Assembly: GCA_963920705.1 (NCBI GenBank) | Contig: OY987233.1 | Location: forward strand, 1,787,501 to 1,851,500 | DNA: 64,000 bases | DNA from: Odiellus spinosus | Lineage: Eukaryota; Arthropoda; Arachnida; Opiliones; Phalangiidae | Reading direction: 5' to 3' | Shown here: positions 10,542-21,100 of the stretch, piece by piece | Numbering within the stretch: position 1 is the first letter of the stretch | How the letters are laid out: every line of letters starts with the position of its first letter | The notes under the pieces: model-generated | What the model was told of the DNA's origin: nothing | What the model saw: the letters and a program-made list of their open reading frames with translations, nothing else | The model's database searches: none | Position numbers and translations under genes: made by a program

Positions 10542-12659
10542 CTGAAAATAAACAAAATAAAACATGAGTTATTAGGAGGCGTTGGTCGAATGGTGATTTA
10601 TCGAAAGGTGTGTTCAATGATCGAATTGTTATGATAAATGATGGATTGTTATGTCAAATGTTTGAATTCCTATGCCAAGTGATCGTATTGTTATGTCATA
10701 TGATCAAACTGTTGTCAAATAATGGAATTGTAGGCCCAATTATTCGTTGACGAATTATTGGGCGTCACGTGGCCGAATCAAGTGACAAATGATTGAATGT
10801 CTTTTGACGCAATTTCAAAAATATGGATAATCAAATCATGGAACAAGATAAGAGTTGCCAGTTTTGAATGGATTAAATTAATTTCCCCTAACGTAACGCA
10901 ACGCATTGTTATACCCTTTTCAGACGAGGCATAACTAGCCGATTTAATGAGGTTTAACCGAGATTTAATCACAACCGGGGTTTGTAATTACGCCTTGCTG
11001 AAGATGGTATAAACCCAGGTGAGACCACAGTCGTTTCCTATTAATATTTTCCCAATATTTTCAATGTGTTATAATGTTCTTGTAACTTCGATTATTTAGA
11101 TACATTTTAATTTTTTATCTTAATCTTTCTTAAGAATTTGCGCCTTTCCACTTCATGTTCTTCATAGAGATAGCGCTCAATAAGTACAAAAATGAAGCGA
11201 ACATACGGTCAAGTGTTCTCTGCTTTACTGTGTTTAGTTTTAAAATGACAAATAAGGCGTTTTCCTATTATATTTGAAACATTTCCCTATAATTTCAGTA
11301 GAAATCGCCCTATATTGTCTATAATTTCAGTAGAAATTGCGTTTTCTTATAATTTCAGTAGAAATTGCGTTTTCGAATAATTTCAGTAGAAATTGTGTTT
11401 TCGAATAATATCAGTAATGTCCTATATTTTTTTAGAAAATCAAAAACTTCACGATTGATTAGCTCGATTTTGCCTTCCGGTACAGTTTCATACATCGGTA
11501 CATAGTTTGCGGCATAGGAAACTGCGCAGCTCGTGGACGCCAACGGCATTCGCCATGTGTTCACTCCAGCTTATCAACCAGCTTCGAGCAGACTGGCGGG
11601 GAGAGATGTAAAAATCGTAAAAATTGGTCTCTCGAAACTTCCGGAGAGAGATTTACAATCCAGGCCTAGTCGCGTGTTACTGATTTAAGATAGGTTCCCA
11701 CTTGACCAAAAATGACGACCGAAAACGTTAGCGCTACGTCAAAAAAAGGCTCTAACGAAGAGCCTGTGCACCAAGATTTTCGTTTTATTCACACATACGA
11801 CCGAATTCAAACCGAAAAGCTACGTAGTCAGTCACGTGGGAGGCTGCCTCGCGAAAACAGCGCGAAAATCCTCGGTCAAAGCATCGGTGTCTTGCCATTT
11901 TATGTGTTCTAATTGTTTGTGTACTGTGTAGCCTTCACTTTTCGGTGATATTCACAGTTCCCCTTATGAAAATTTTTTGAGAAAAGAAGGCCACCATATT
12001 TTTGAGATCGCCAAAAAATATTTATAATTTTTTGTTTTTCTGAATTCCCATTACTATTCCGCCCAGCGGCCTAGGGCCTAGGCAGCGGAGCAGCCTAAGC
12101 TACGGCGACCGAGGCTTAGCGATTTTTTCCACTATTTGTCTTATGAAAACCGGATTATTAATTCTGAAATAATTTGTACTCTATTGGTATTAAATTTGAC
12201 AATGCTCACGTATATTATGTACAAAAGCTTTTATAATATCGAAGGCGGCCGATTTTGGGTGAGAATCATTTTTAAACGAATGCATGCCCTGGGATTACTA
12301 TTCCGCTAAGCGGCCTAGGCCCTAGGCAGCGACCTAGGCCTTAGCTACGGCGACCAAGGCTTAGCGATATTTTCCACTATTTGACTTATGAAAACCTGTA
12401 TCAGAAGCTCTGTTTTACTACTAATATTCGTAAAAATGATTTCAGAGTTTGGTTTTTAATTTAGCGGAAAGTACAAATACATAGCCGATGAATCAGTTTC
12501 ATTTCAGTCAATTAATTCGACGATTAGCGCCATTTTACGAACGCGGTTAAAAATTATTTTGAGCCCTGACGTCAGAGAGAGAGTCATCGCGAAACGAATT
12601 TTCATTGGTTTTTCAAATAAATTAGCGTAGGCTTACGTCGGTCTCTGCGTAAAAATTAG
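10542..12659. repeat. Intronic stretch with several short tandem arrays and a small inverted-repeat element
   Basis: Four structures are visible. Bases 10606-10735 hold about five units of some 28 bases around GAATTGTTATGTCAAATGAT. Bases 10906-11014 form a short element whose ends are complementary (GTTATACC and GGTATAAAC, plus GACGAGGC versus GCCTTGCT). Bases 11288-11420 hold about four 33-bp units around AATTTCAGTAGAAATTGCGT. A block of about 102 bases with GCGGCCTAGG, GGCTTAGCG and TTATGAAAACC occurs at 12051-12152 and again at 12294-12394. No gene was recognised, and the open frame at 11712-11912 has no known domain. Confidence 0.65.
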
Positions 12660-13066
12660 AACACGATTTACGTGATATAGTAACAGAAAAGGGGGAATTG
12701 GAAGCAGTAGCTAAGTTTGAACGATACACGTTATAAAGTGTGGCCGCCGTTCCATCCCCCTTCAATATTCCTTGGTTGCGATATGCCTCTCTCTTTCTCC
12801 CCCACCTGATCCTGCGCTAGGTGTGTGTTATATACAACCATAAGCAATCCAAAATAGTCCATAGATGGTACGAACACCTCACAGCTGCCGCCACCTGTAT
12901 TACACCAAAGGCTCTCTGGGGATTCTCATACTAGGCTCCGAGTGGAGCAGTTCCCAAGTTTTATAGCTTGCCCCTCACCCAATTTTACCAAACAGCTTGT
13001 TGACCTTAATAAACGTATTACTAATAACCAGAGCACTTAATCCTTATACTTAAGAACACAACAGAA
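12660..13066 (+). repeat. Probable 5' LTR of an old Ty3/gypsy element
   Basis: The right boundary is suggested by TGGCGACGGAG at 13067-13077, which resembles the TGGCGACAGAG at the same position of the young gypsy element at 43789 and is a candidate tRNA primer-binding site. An AATAAA lies near 13009. The first 80 bases (GGGGGAATTGGAAGCAG, then TTTGAACGA) resemble 35935-36015, which may be a related solo LTR. The left boundary is uncertain and no intact 3' LTR was found. Confidence 0.45.
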
Positions 13067-13442
13067 TGGCGACGGAGATAGAATTATTCAACACTAAAAC
13101 AAAACGCCGTAATTCGCCGGTGAATATTTAGACTATATCCAACGATTACCACCCACGAGGACAAGGCTTAGCTACTGGACGCCACATTGTGTGTCAACGC
13201 CGATCTTAAAACTGCCGCGAACACGAAGCCTAATATTAAGAGACACCGAGAATCTACAGCCGACACCTAATATCAAGAGACCCCGAGAATCTACAGAGGA
13301 AACGCCGAACCACAAAAAACGGGACGAGAAACTACCTTATGTTAAATTTTCACGCGAACGGGGAACCGAACACAAATTACACAAACGCAATATCTAACAA
13401 AGGTATAAAGAAAGTAAACGGGCGAAAACATCGTCTAAATAC

Positions 13443-13680
13443 CAGGGACGGAAATAAGCACAAGTCACTGGTCATTGGTCCGATAAATTTTCCAAATGTC
13501 CGATAACTTTTTATTTTTAAGAGGGGGTCACTGGACAATGTCCGATTAAAAAGAGTACTTTTCAATACAGGAAATGTAGCATTGTCCGGTAATTTTGTTA
13601 AATGTCCGATAACTTTTGAGTTTTTAAGGGGGGTTACTAGACATTTGTCCAATAAGAAAAATTTCTTATTTCCGTCCCTG
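13443..13680. mobile_element. hAT-like MITE, 238 bp, 8-bp target duplication
   Basis: The ends are CAGGGACGGAAATAAG and CTTATTTCCGTCCCTG, a perfect 16-bp inverted repeat. The 8-bp sequence CTAAATAC flanks both sides (13435-13442 and 13681-13688). An 8-bp duplication with CAGGG ends is characteristic of hAT transposons. Internal copies of ATGTCCGATAACTTTT indicate an internal repeat. It sits in the leader/gag part of the old gypsy element and is therefore younger than it. Confidence 0.92.
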
Positions 13681-13859
13681 CTAAATACGCGGGAACGTTC
13701 GACAATAATTATTACGTAATAATTCAGAAGAAAACAAACAAACTTTACGACTTTTCAAACCCCGCTCGTTGACGAGACATGCCACGTTTCCGAAATAACC
13801 ACGCGCCCGTGAAATTCAAACCTCGAATTAGTGACGAGCCGTTCTACCATTGCCTTAAG

Positions 13860-14350
13860 GGCAAGTTAAACAATTTCCATAGCCAAGTCTAATTATGGAA
13901 ACAATACGCAGAACGACTCGACGCGTATTTCCTAGCGAACAAGATTACAGATGACCCGATACAAAAGGCGATCCTGCAATCAGTACTCTGCCTAGAAATG
14001 TACAAACTCTTGCTTGGCCGAATATGCCCAGCTACAGTTGCAGCAAAGTCTTATGGCGAATCTGTGCCAGTCCTCACCCCTCATTTCAATCCAAAACCTC
14101 TCCGATGTATAGCAAGGCTCCGTTTTCGCAGAAGACAACGTGAAAAGGACCCATCCGTTGCCTGGTACAAAGTCTATCGGCAGACTGTCTTTTTGACAAA
14201 AGGGATGAAATGATCGTTGATCATCTGATCTTAAAAACGTTATGCAGCAACGCTTAACTACGGAGGAAGACGAGAAGACGATGATCACGATTGGACTCGC
14301 TACCACGCTACTCGAAAAGCAGTCTGGGAGAGATGCTTCGGGCGAGGCAG
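13860..14350 (+). pseudogene. Gag remnant of the old Ty3/gypsy element
   Basis: Translation in shifting frames gives ERLDAYFLANKITDDPIQKA, then MYKLLLGRICPATVAAKSYG, LTPHFNPKP and RFRRRQREKDPSVA, and later QQRLTTEEDEKT. This is the typical capsid core of Mag-like Ty3/gypsy Gag (a helix with AYF-AN-I-D, then SY-ELV--L--HF-PKP, then RF-FR-R). Frameshifts and stops interrupt it near 14170-14240, and a 3.6 kb insertion follows. The large open frame on the other strand (13992-14672) is only a shadow. The pol remnant at 18150-18975 probably belongs to the same element. Confidence 0.8.
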
Positions 14351-15615
14351 TGAAACCATTACAGCTAACCATGTACAAGACCAGCGAAACCCACACCGTA
14401 CTTTCGGGTGTACCCCATAACAGCAGTTTCCAGAAGAGCAGTTCCCAAAACAGTAGCCTCGATTTCCAAAAAACAGCGGCAAATCTCAAAACTGCTCTTT
14501 TAATAAGAGCGGCCGCTGTATAGGGAATTGGTGGCCGCTCTTTTGGGAAATAGCAGAGTTTTTCTAGGGCTGTGAGCTTTTCTCTAATATACGATGTTCG
14601 GCTCTGATTCAAACTTGGGAAAGGTGCTCTTATCTGGCCCAATACGAGGTAATCGTCCGTCATACCTAACATACCAAGCCAAACTATTACAAAGTAATCG
14701 TCTTACATCCAACCATGGGATATATGTATGTCCTAACGCAACCTAACCTCACCCAATACGAAGTACTCGCCCTTCATGAAACCTTGGGAAACGATATCTA
14801 ACCAAACCTAACATAACCCTGCTAAACCATTACGCAGTATTCGTACTTCATCCAACCATAGGAATGGATGTCTATCCTAACTTAACCTTACCCAGTACGA
14901 AGTATTCATGTTTCATCTAACCTTGGGAATTGATGTCCATCCTAAGAATAACCCAGCCAAACCAATATGAAATATTCGTCCTTCATCCAACCTTGAAAAT
15001 CGACGTCTTACCTAACGTAGCCAATACAAATCATTAAAAAGTAGTCCTTCATCCAACCATGGGAATTAATGTATATACGAACCCAGTACGAAGTATTCGT
15101 CCTTCATCTAACCTTGGGAATGGACGTCTAGCCTAACCTAGCCCAGCCAAACCATAACAAAGTATTCATGCTTCATTCAACCATAGGATGGATGTTGATC
15201 CTAACCTAACCTTACCTAATCCAACGTAACCCAATACGAAGTATTTGTCCTTCATCGAACCTTGGGAATAAATGTCCATCCTAGCCTAACGAAAACCAAT
15301 ACGAAATATTCGTCCTTCATCCAAGCTTGGGAATGGACGTCCTACCTAACCTAACCAGGCCAAACTATTACAAATAATCGTCCTTCATCCCACCATGGGA
15401 TTTAATGTGTATCCTAACCTAACCTTACCCAATACCAAATATTCGTCCTTCATCAAACCTTCGGAATGGGTGTCGAGCCTAACCTAAACTAACCCTGTCA
15501 AACAGTTACGAAGTATTCCACCTTCTACCAAATTTGGCAATGTATGTCTAACCTAACCAAGTGAAACCATTACGAGTGTCCGACCTCCATACAACCTTGG
15601 GAATATACGTCTTAA

Positions 15616-16200
15616 GGCGCGTTCAGACTATCCAACTTTAATCAGCTGACAAGGTCAGATTGACTAGTCAGCCCGACTTGTCAGGTAGTGTGAACGTTAG
15701 CCCCGACATGAGTTTTGTCAGCTTCAAACCCGATTTTTAATCGGGTCGTTAGCCGATCTGGGCCAGGCCGACAAAAATCGGAGGGTTTTTATCCAATCTC
15801 GAGATAGAGAATTTGTCGTCACGTGCCAATTATTGCACGTTTTTTTTATAACTCATATTTTTTAAACTCATTTTTTCCTTTAAGCCATTGCACATTGTTT
15901 TGTCAACTTTTAACATTTTAAGCGGTTTTAAATTTGATCCTTATGATTTAAATATGAACTCATGCACAGGGAAAACAAAACCTGCGGGAAGTTAGAAAAA
16001 TATTTTTTTTTTTTAAATATATATTACTATAAATATTAATTATAAAATCTCGTGGCGAAGAATACAATTTAAAACTTCCAAAAAAAAAAAAAAAAACGTT
16101 AGTGTGAATGAGTGGACTAACCTGACTGGTCGGCCGGACATTTCAAGCCGACCAGTCGGGGTTTTGTCAGCTGACAAAAGTTGGATAATCTGAACGGGCC
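15616..16200. mobile_element. piggyBac-like MITE, 585 bp, TTAA target site
   Basis: The ends are GGCGCGTTCAGACTATCCAA and TTGGATAATCTGAACGGGCC, an imperfect inverted repeat, flanked on each side by TTAA (15612-15615 and 16201-16204). Internal CAGCTGACAA motifs and CGACTGGTCGGC-type palindromes extend the symmetry. TTAA duplication is the signature of the piggyBac superfamily. No transposase is present. It is inserted in the CCTAA satellite. Confidence 0.85.
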
Positions 16201-16340
16201 TTAATCTAACCTAACCTAACCTAACCCAGCCAAACCATTACACAGTATTCGTTCTTCGTCGAGCCTTCGGAATGGATGTCTATCCTCACCTAACCTTAGA
16301 GCTCGGAATCGGATATCCATTATCTTCTATTATTCGTATA

Positions 16341-16652
16341 TTTCCAGATATTTTATTTTGGGCTAAAATTGCTTGAAATTTGTATGTTCTTATAATTGTT
16401 AAATGCATAAGGTTTCTCCGACGATAATTATTTGGCTCTTTATCTACGAACAAATTACTCGTATCCAAACGTATAACGATGGTTAAGAATTTTATATTTC
16501 CAGATATTTCATTTTGGGATAAAATTGCTTGAAACTTGTATGTTCGCATAATTGTTATATATAAGGTTTGCCCGAAGATAATTATTTGGCTCTTTATCTA
16601 CGAACAAACTACTCGTATCCAAACGTATAACGATGGATAGGAATATTCAAGT
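16341..16652. repeat. Two tandem copies of a 156-bp unit
   Basis: TTTCCAGATATT, AAAATTGCTTGAAA, TTATTTGGCTCTTTATCTAC and CGTATCCAAACGTATAACGA each occur twice, 156 bases apart. There are about ten substitutions and one small indel between copies. The unit contains no gene. Confidence 0.85.
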
Positions 16653-16812
16653 TTCCAGAATCAGTCTAAAATATAAGAAAAATATTTCAAATTTACTTTT
16701 AATTCGAAGAATATAAATATAACGACGAAACTAATATTATAAACCATCTTTTTATTCATTAATTTTCAGGAAAATAAATCTATTTTTTTTATCCGAACAC
16801 GGATAATATTCT

Positions 16813-16993
16813 AAAGGTGGTTTTTCATTGAAGCGATATTGAAAAAAATCGCTTGCGCATGGAGCAATAACAATAGGATACATAGGTTCCAGAAACACAT
16901 TTTTAAACGATGTAAGAACATATGCCTCCTATTGTGATTGCTCCATGCGCGAGCGATTTTTTTCAATATCGCTTCAATGAAAACCCACCTTTA
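16813..16993. mobile_element. Hairpin MITE (AAAGGTGG ends), copy 1
   Basis: About 181 bases with inverted ends of some 60 bases: GGTGGTTTTTCATTGAAGCG at the left, CGCTTCAATGAAAACCCACC at the right, and ATCGCTTGCGCATGGAGCAA versus its complement inside. It is flanked by TA on both sides. A nearly identical copy lies at 37067-37243. It has no coding capacity. Confidence 0.92.
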
Positions 16994-18149
16994 GATAAAG
17001 ACATTTTCGGATAAAAACGAACATGGATTATGCTTTTACTTTATCTTCGAATTAGTTATCTCGAATAAAAACAGTTTATTTTTAATCAAACAGATATCAG
17101 AATTTAGTATATATCCAATTAATAAAATATATTCGAATTCCTGCTATACATAACCTAATATAGCCTAGCCAAACCATAAGAAAGTATCCGTCCTTCTTTA
17201 AACTTTGGGAATGGATGTATATCCTAACCTAACCCAGTCAAATCATTACTAAGTATTCGTCCTCCTTCCAATCTTGGAAATGGATGTCAATCTTAACGTA
17301 GCCTAACCCTGAGAAATCATTAAAAGTATTCGTTTTCTTCAAATTTTGGTGAATGGAGCCAAACAATTACAAGGTATTCGTCCTTCATCCAACCTTAATA
17401 ATGGATGTCTATCCAAACCTAGCCTAATCTTATCCAATACGAAATATTCGTCCCGAATACAACTAAACATAATCTAACCCGATCAAAACATTTCGAAGTA
17501 TCCATCCTTCATCAAACCTTGAATACGAGTTATTCCTCCTTCATATTATCCTAACTCTATACGAAGAATTCGTCGTTCATCAAACTTTGAGAATGGATGT
17601 TTAACCTAACCTAACCCAGCCAAACCATTGAAAGTATCCGTCCTTCGTCCAACCTAGAATAAGAGTTATTCGTCCTTCATAGGCTAACCTAAATTATCCT
17701 TACCCAATACGAAAATTCGTCCTTCATAGGCTAACCTAAATTATCCTAACCCAATATGAAGAATTGGTCCTTCATAGGCTAACCTAAATTATCCTAACCC
17801 AATACGAAGAATTGGTCCTTCATCAAACTCTGGGAGTGGATGTTTTAAACTAACCTAACCCATTAAAACCATTGAATGTATCCGTCCTTCCTCCAACCTC
17901 GGGAATGTACGTCTAGCCTAACACTTGTGTAGATTGATATAAGTTGCAGGTCAACATTCTAAAAATCGTACGTACAGCCCATAAAATATCATCAAGTTCT
18001 TCAATCCGCTATTTCGGGAACCGCTGTAATGGGAACACTGCGGTTTAGGGAACCGCTGTTATAATGAATAAACTGCGTTTTTGGGAACCGCGATTATGGG
18101 AACCGCTCATATGAGGGCTTCCCGTACTTTCAACCCTAAGGTCAGCCAA
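16994..18149. repeat. End of satellite plus GGGAACCGC short repeats
   Basis: After the MITE the CCTAA-rich units continue to about 17925. Then 18008-18112 holds five degenerate copies of a unit of about 22-25 bases around GGGAACCGCTGT. The open pol frame of the old gypsy element starts shortly after. Confidence 0.55.
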
Positions 18150-18975
18150 GGCAGTAAACATTTCACCAAGCACGTATCATTCCCTATGCCCGGAAAGAGG
18201 CTGTAGAGTAAGAGCTTCGCGGGGTGGAATAATCTGTGATCATCGAAAAAGAAAACTATTCTGAATACGCTTCCCCTATCGTAACCATACAGAAAGCCAA
18301 CAGCGGAATCCGAACATGCACTGACAATAAGTCAACCATCAATCCGCAACTTCACATCGATAAATATCCCTTACCGAAACTGGAGGACATATTCGCTTGT
18401 TTGGCAGGTTGCAAGTTCTTTTCCAAGTTGGACCTGCGCGCAGCCTATAATCAGGTTGTTATGAATGAGGCATCACGTCAGTACACCTTGATCAACACTT
18501 GGTCTTTTCCGATTTAACCGCCTCCCTTTCGGGGTAGCTTTCGCTTCAGCCATATTCCAAAGACTAATGGAGATGGTTTTGAACGAGATAGAGCGGGTCA
18601 CACTTTTCCAAGATGACACACTGCTTGGAGGCCGCACAACAGAAGAGCATTTACGAATCTTGGACATGGTACTCGTAAATATGACGATTTCTGGCTTTAA
18701 ACTCAACAGAGACAAGTGCTGGTTTATTCAACTTAAAGTGGAATTCCTCGGACTTAGACTCGATGCCGATGGCATACATTCCCAAGAAGGAAAGTTGAAG
18801 GCAATAATGAATTCGCCAGAGACAAGCAACGTAGAAACCCTTCGTTCTCTCCTGTGACTATTTAATTACTACGCAAGCTTTCTACCAAACAATTCCACGC
18901 GCCTTGCACCTTTGTATGCCCTGCTTCAGAAGACCGCTGATTAGACCTGGGGTCAGACGAAGCGAAACGATTGTT
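18150..18975 (+). pseudogene. Reverse-transcriptase remnant of the old Ty3/gypsy element
   Basis: The segment encodes PYARKEAVE upstream, then NYSEYASPIV, DKYPLPKLEDIFACLAGCK and FSKLDLRAAYNQVVMNE (RT motifs 1-3). After a frameshift at about 18515 come LPFGVAFASAIFQRLME, the altered catalytic box LFQDDTLLGG, FLGLRLDADGI and YYASFLPNNSTRLAPLY (RT thumb/connection). In the family the catalytic box is (Y/F)xDD, and the two Asp remain here. A stop interrupts the frame at 18855 and the sequence decays into stops beyond 18950. It lies 3.8 kb downstream of the gag remnant in the same orientation. Confidence 0.9.
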
Positions 18976-20064
18976 GAATGAGTTACCCAAAAGATCGTGA
19001 GAAAGAGGTCTATTATCACCGAAATATAGGTGAGAATCGATTGCCAAAACAATCGAAGACGACACCATCGCGCTAGCGAGAGGGTTCACCACAATTCTAA
19101 ACGTTAACGTAAACCACCCATTGGAGCAGTGCATCTATGAGTACCGAATCTGTAAATCTCGCTTCAATAACCCGAGAAGAGATATATTATTAAAGTTAAA
19201 TGATAAGAAAATCTTGTCTACTCATGATATAATATAATACTCAAAATTAAACGGCTGAAGAGGGCTACCCTAGTAGAAGAGCCCAGTGAATGAAATTTTC
19301 AGTTACCTATAAAAATACCATTAAAAAAAGCTTATCTACTGTTTATTAATTAAATTTTTGTTTTTCAATTTAGAACCACTTAATAAAGCTCGGCTAGTTT
19401 TATGTTTTAACCTTTTCGTAACCCATTCAGGCACGTTTCTCTCTATTAATTTATATACCTTATCAATTTATCATTATTGAAATCTTTGTTTAGCCAAGAG
19501 AAGCACTCGTACTCAATAAACTATACTTTCTCTCTATTAACTCAAATTCAATGGATATTCCTTATCATTCTACTGTTTAAGAAATGAAATGCTTGTTTAC
19601 CATAATGAAGCAATTAATAAAGCACGGCTAAGCAGGCAGCTTACTTTCTATTACTTCATATACCTTAATCAATATTTCATTATTTAAACCTGTGTTTAAT
19701 TACAGAAACTTTCGTACTCGAAAGAGGTCTTATCGAATTTTGTCAAAAGTACCTTTGTCTGCATTAATTCGAATTCAGTGGACGGTGGAAGAGGAATACG
19801 ACGATTTCAGTTATCAAGCGCCGCGGGTCCATTGGAAAAAACATTACGTTTGTTTCTGATGAAATTCGAGTTTAACCAGGGTACACACACTGTGGTGTGT
19901 ATAGTAATATAATTCAGTAGATCTATTCAATGAATAAAAGGTAAACAAATTCCGAGCCCTACCCAAGGAAACTTATGATGATATTTAATTGTTTTGCTCT
20001 GTTTTCTATATCGCTAATAAATAAGCAAGAATTTAAACCTGTAAAGTTCTTTACGATGATTTAC
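18976..20064. repeat. Intronic stretch with a dispersed repeat (pair with 25806-26190)
   Basis: Bases 19561-19910 match 25806-26190 in the same orientation. Shared blocks include TTACTTCATATACCTTA, AGTACCTTTGTCTG, AATTCGAATTCAGTGGACGG and CTGATGAAATTCGAGTT, and the end block GTGTGTATA lies in both. A partial extra copy occupies about 19370-19470. No gene was seen between the gypsy remnant and the exon at 20065. Confidence 0.7.
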
Positions 20065-20154
20065 CTGATCAAAACGATTAACGTCGTTTGAGAGTAAATT
20101 GACCATTTGTCCAACAGTCGTCTTTCCCATAGCGGCGTGACTCAATTTCAAAGC
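20065..20154 (-). CDS. ABCC4-like: ABCC4/MRP4-like transporter, exon d (cytoplasmic loop 1)
   Basis: Exactly 30 codons, in phase 0 at both ends. It opens [15 protein letters not shown] and ends [16 protein letters not shown]. This is the hallmark first intracellular loop of ABCC membrane domain 1 ([22 protein letters not shown]). The acceptor is TATTTTTTAG and the donor is CAG followed by GTAAAT. The next exon (10378-10541) continues correctly with the third membrane helix. The upstream junction requires a GC donor in the preceding exon; see the intron entry. Confidence 0.97.
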
Positions 20155-20881
20155 CTAAAAAATACGAAAAGTAGTAAGATTTTTCCCGCTTTCAGAAATT
20201 GTTCAAATTGCCTGAATTATACAAGAATTTAAACAAGCCAGCCTCTAAAAGTTACTCAAATCACGCACTCTGGTCTAAGGTTTTTTCCCAAATCAGCATC
20301 TTGAACCTAGCCCAAATTGCAATGCAACATCTCAACTGGAACCTTGCACGTTCCTCTAAGATTTTTCGTCTTCACTAGCAACAATTTATCTCTTAAACGA
20401 GTAGTTGAAGCTGAGTAAATCATAGATAAAGATGAATAACACTTGCAGGCGTTCATAAGCGCTCTGTAAGGGCGAACAATGCGGGCTGAAGTATGAACTA
20501 ACAAATCCACGGGCGAGTCGGCCTATTTTTGATCCATAGCGATAAAACTAACGCGACTTTTTATTGCAGTTTTTCCAGCACTGTTTGCGCCGTTGAAGGA
20601 CGCTTATGAACGCGCACGCTGCTTTATTCATCTTCGATTATTAAGATATGTGTCGATTGTTATTAGGCCTAGTGTAACCCTTTTAACTGAATAAGCATTA
20701 TATAAGTCTGTTAGGTCAATAGCAACACAAGATTCTCTTCCTCAATTTCTACTCTGTCTTATATAACAGCTGAGCCGCGTAAGCCCAGGGACTTATTAGA
20801 AAATTCTTTCATTATTATTTGTTTTATATTAAGTTTGTAAATATTCGAATTAGAGTTAAAACGTGATTTTTTTTTACTAGC
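20155..20881 (-). other. Short intron with a probable GC donor (GC-AG intron)
   Basis: The upstream exon peptide ends IYRK and the downstream exon begins ALKLS, a contiguous family motif (IYRKAL-LS). The DNA at the donor is AGAAAG followed by GCTAGT. The only nearby GT lies four bases further in (20876-20877) and would shift the next exon out of frame. A GC donor at 20880-20881 joins the exons perfectly in phase 0. About 1% of introns in animals use GC-AG, so this is plausible. No repeat was recognised inside. Confidence 0.7.
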
Positions 20882-21100
20882 CTTTCTGTAGATGAGTGTA
20901 CAAGCGGCGATTCTGATTTTCATTCCGGTTCGGAGCATGGCGAAAAATAATGGATGATGAGAGCAGACTGAGAGAAAGGCCATAAAACAGACACCGGCTC
21001 CGGCCAAATAACATTCCGTCTTCGTCACGGTTCCCGGATAACTAAAGTAGCGGACGACCCATCCCAAGCAAACTGGTTGCAGGATGCGGGTGAAGCATTC
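20882..21100 (-). CDS. ABCC4-like: ABCC4/MRP4-like transporter, exon c (TM1-TM2)
   Basis: This exon has 73 codons, in phase 0 at both ends. It begins ECFTRILQPVCLGWVVRYFS (first membrane helix and loop) and continues through ECYLAGAGVCFMAFLSVC (second helix) to FFAMLRTGMKIRIAAC and IYRK. The last block is the conserved G--LR-A-C--IYRKAL segment that leads into the first cytoplasmic loop. The acceptor is GTTCGTTCTCAG. The open frame seen here reads on past the exon into the intron. The donor is unusual; see the GC-AG intron 20155-20881. Confidence 0.93.

Larger units (their letters stand above)
14640..17925. repeat. CCTAA-rich degenerate satellite (interstitial telomere-like)
   Basis: Long array in which units of roughly 65-70 bases alternate: one with CCCAGCCAAACCATTACGAA and one with TACCCAATACGAAGTATTCG. 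Both are followed by TCCTTCATC, AACCTTGGGAATGGATGT and blocks of CCTAACCTAACC. CCTAA is the complement of the insect telomere repeat TTAGG, and a pure run of four pentamers lies near 16205-16222. Bases 17676-17820 contain three clean 57-bp units. The array is interrupted by the piggyBac-like MITE at 15616-16200, a 156-bp duplication and the MITE at 16813-16993. It splits the old gypsy element into gag and pol halves. Confidence 0.8.

Noticed and set aside
13992..14672. Long minus-strand open frame (226 codons) that looks like a gene
   Set aside because: It is antisense to the gypsy gag remnant, which has clear family motifs on the plus strand. The minus-strand peptide has no recognisable domain.
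20876..20882. GT donor four bases into the intron after exon 20882-21100
   Set aside because: Using it puts the next exon, whose peptide is unmistakable, out of frame. A GC donor at 20880-20881 keeps phase.
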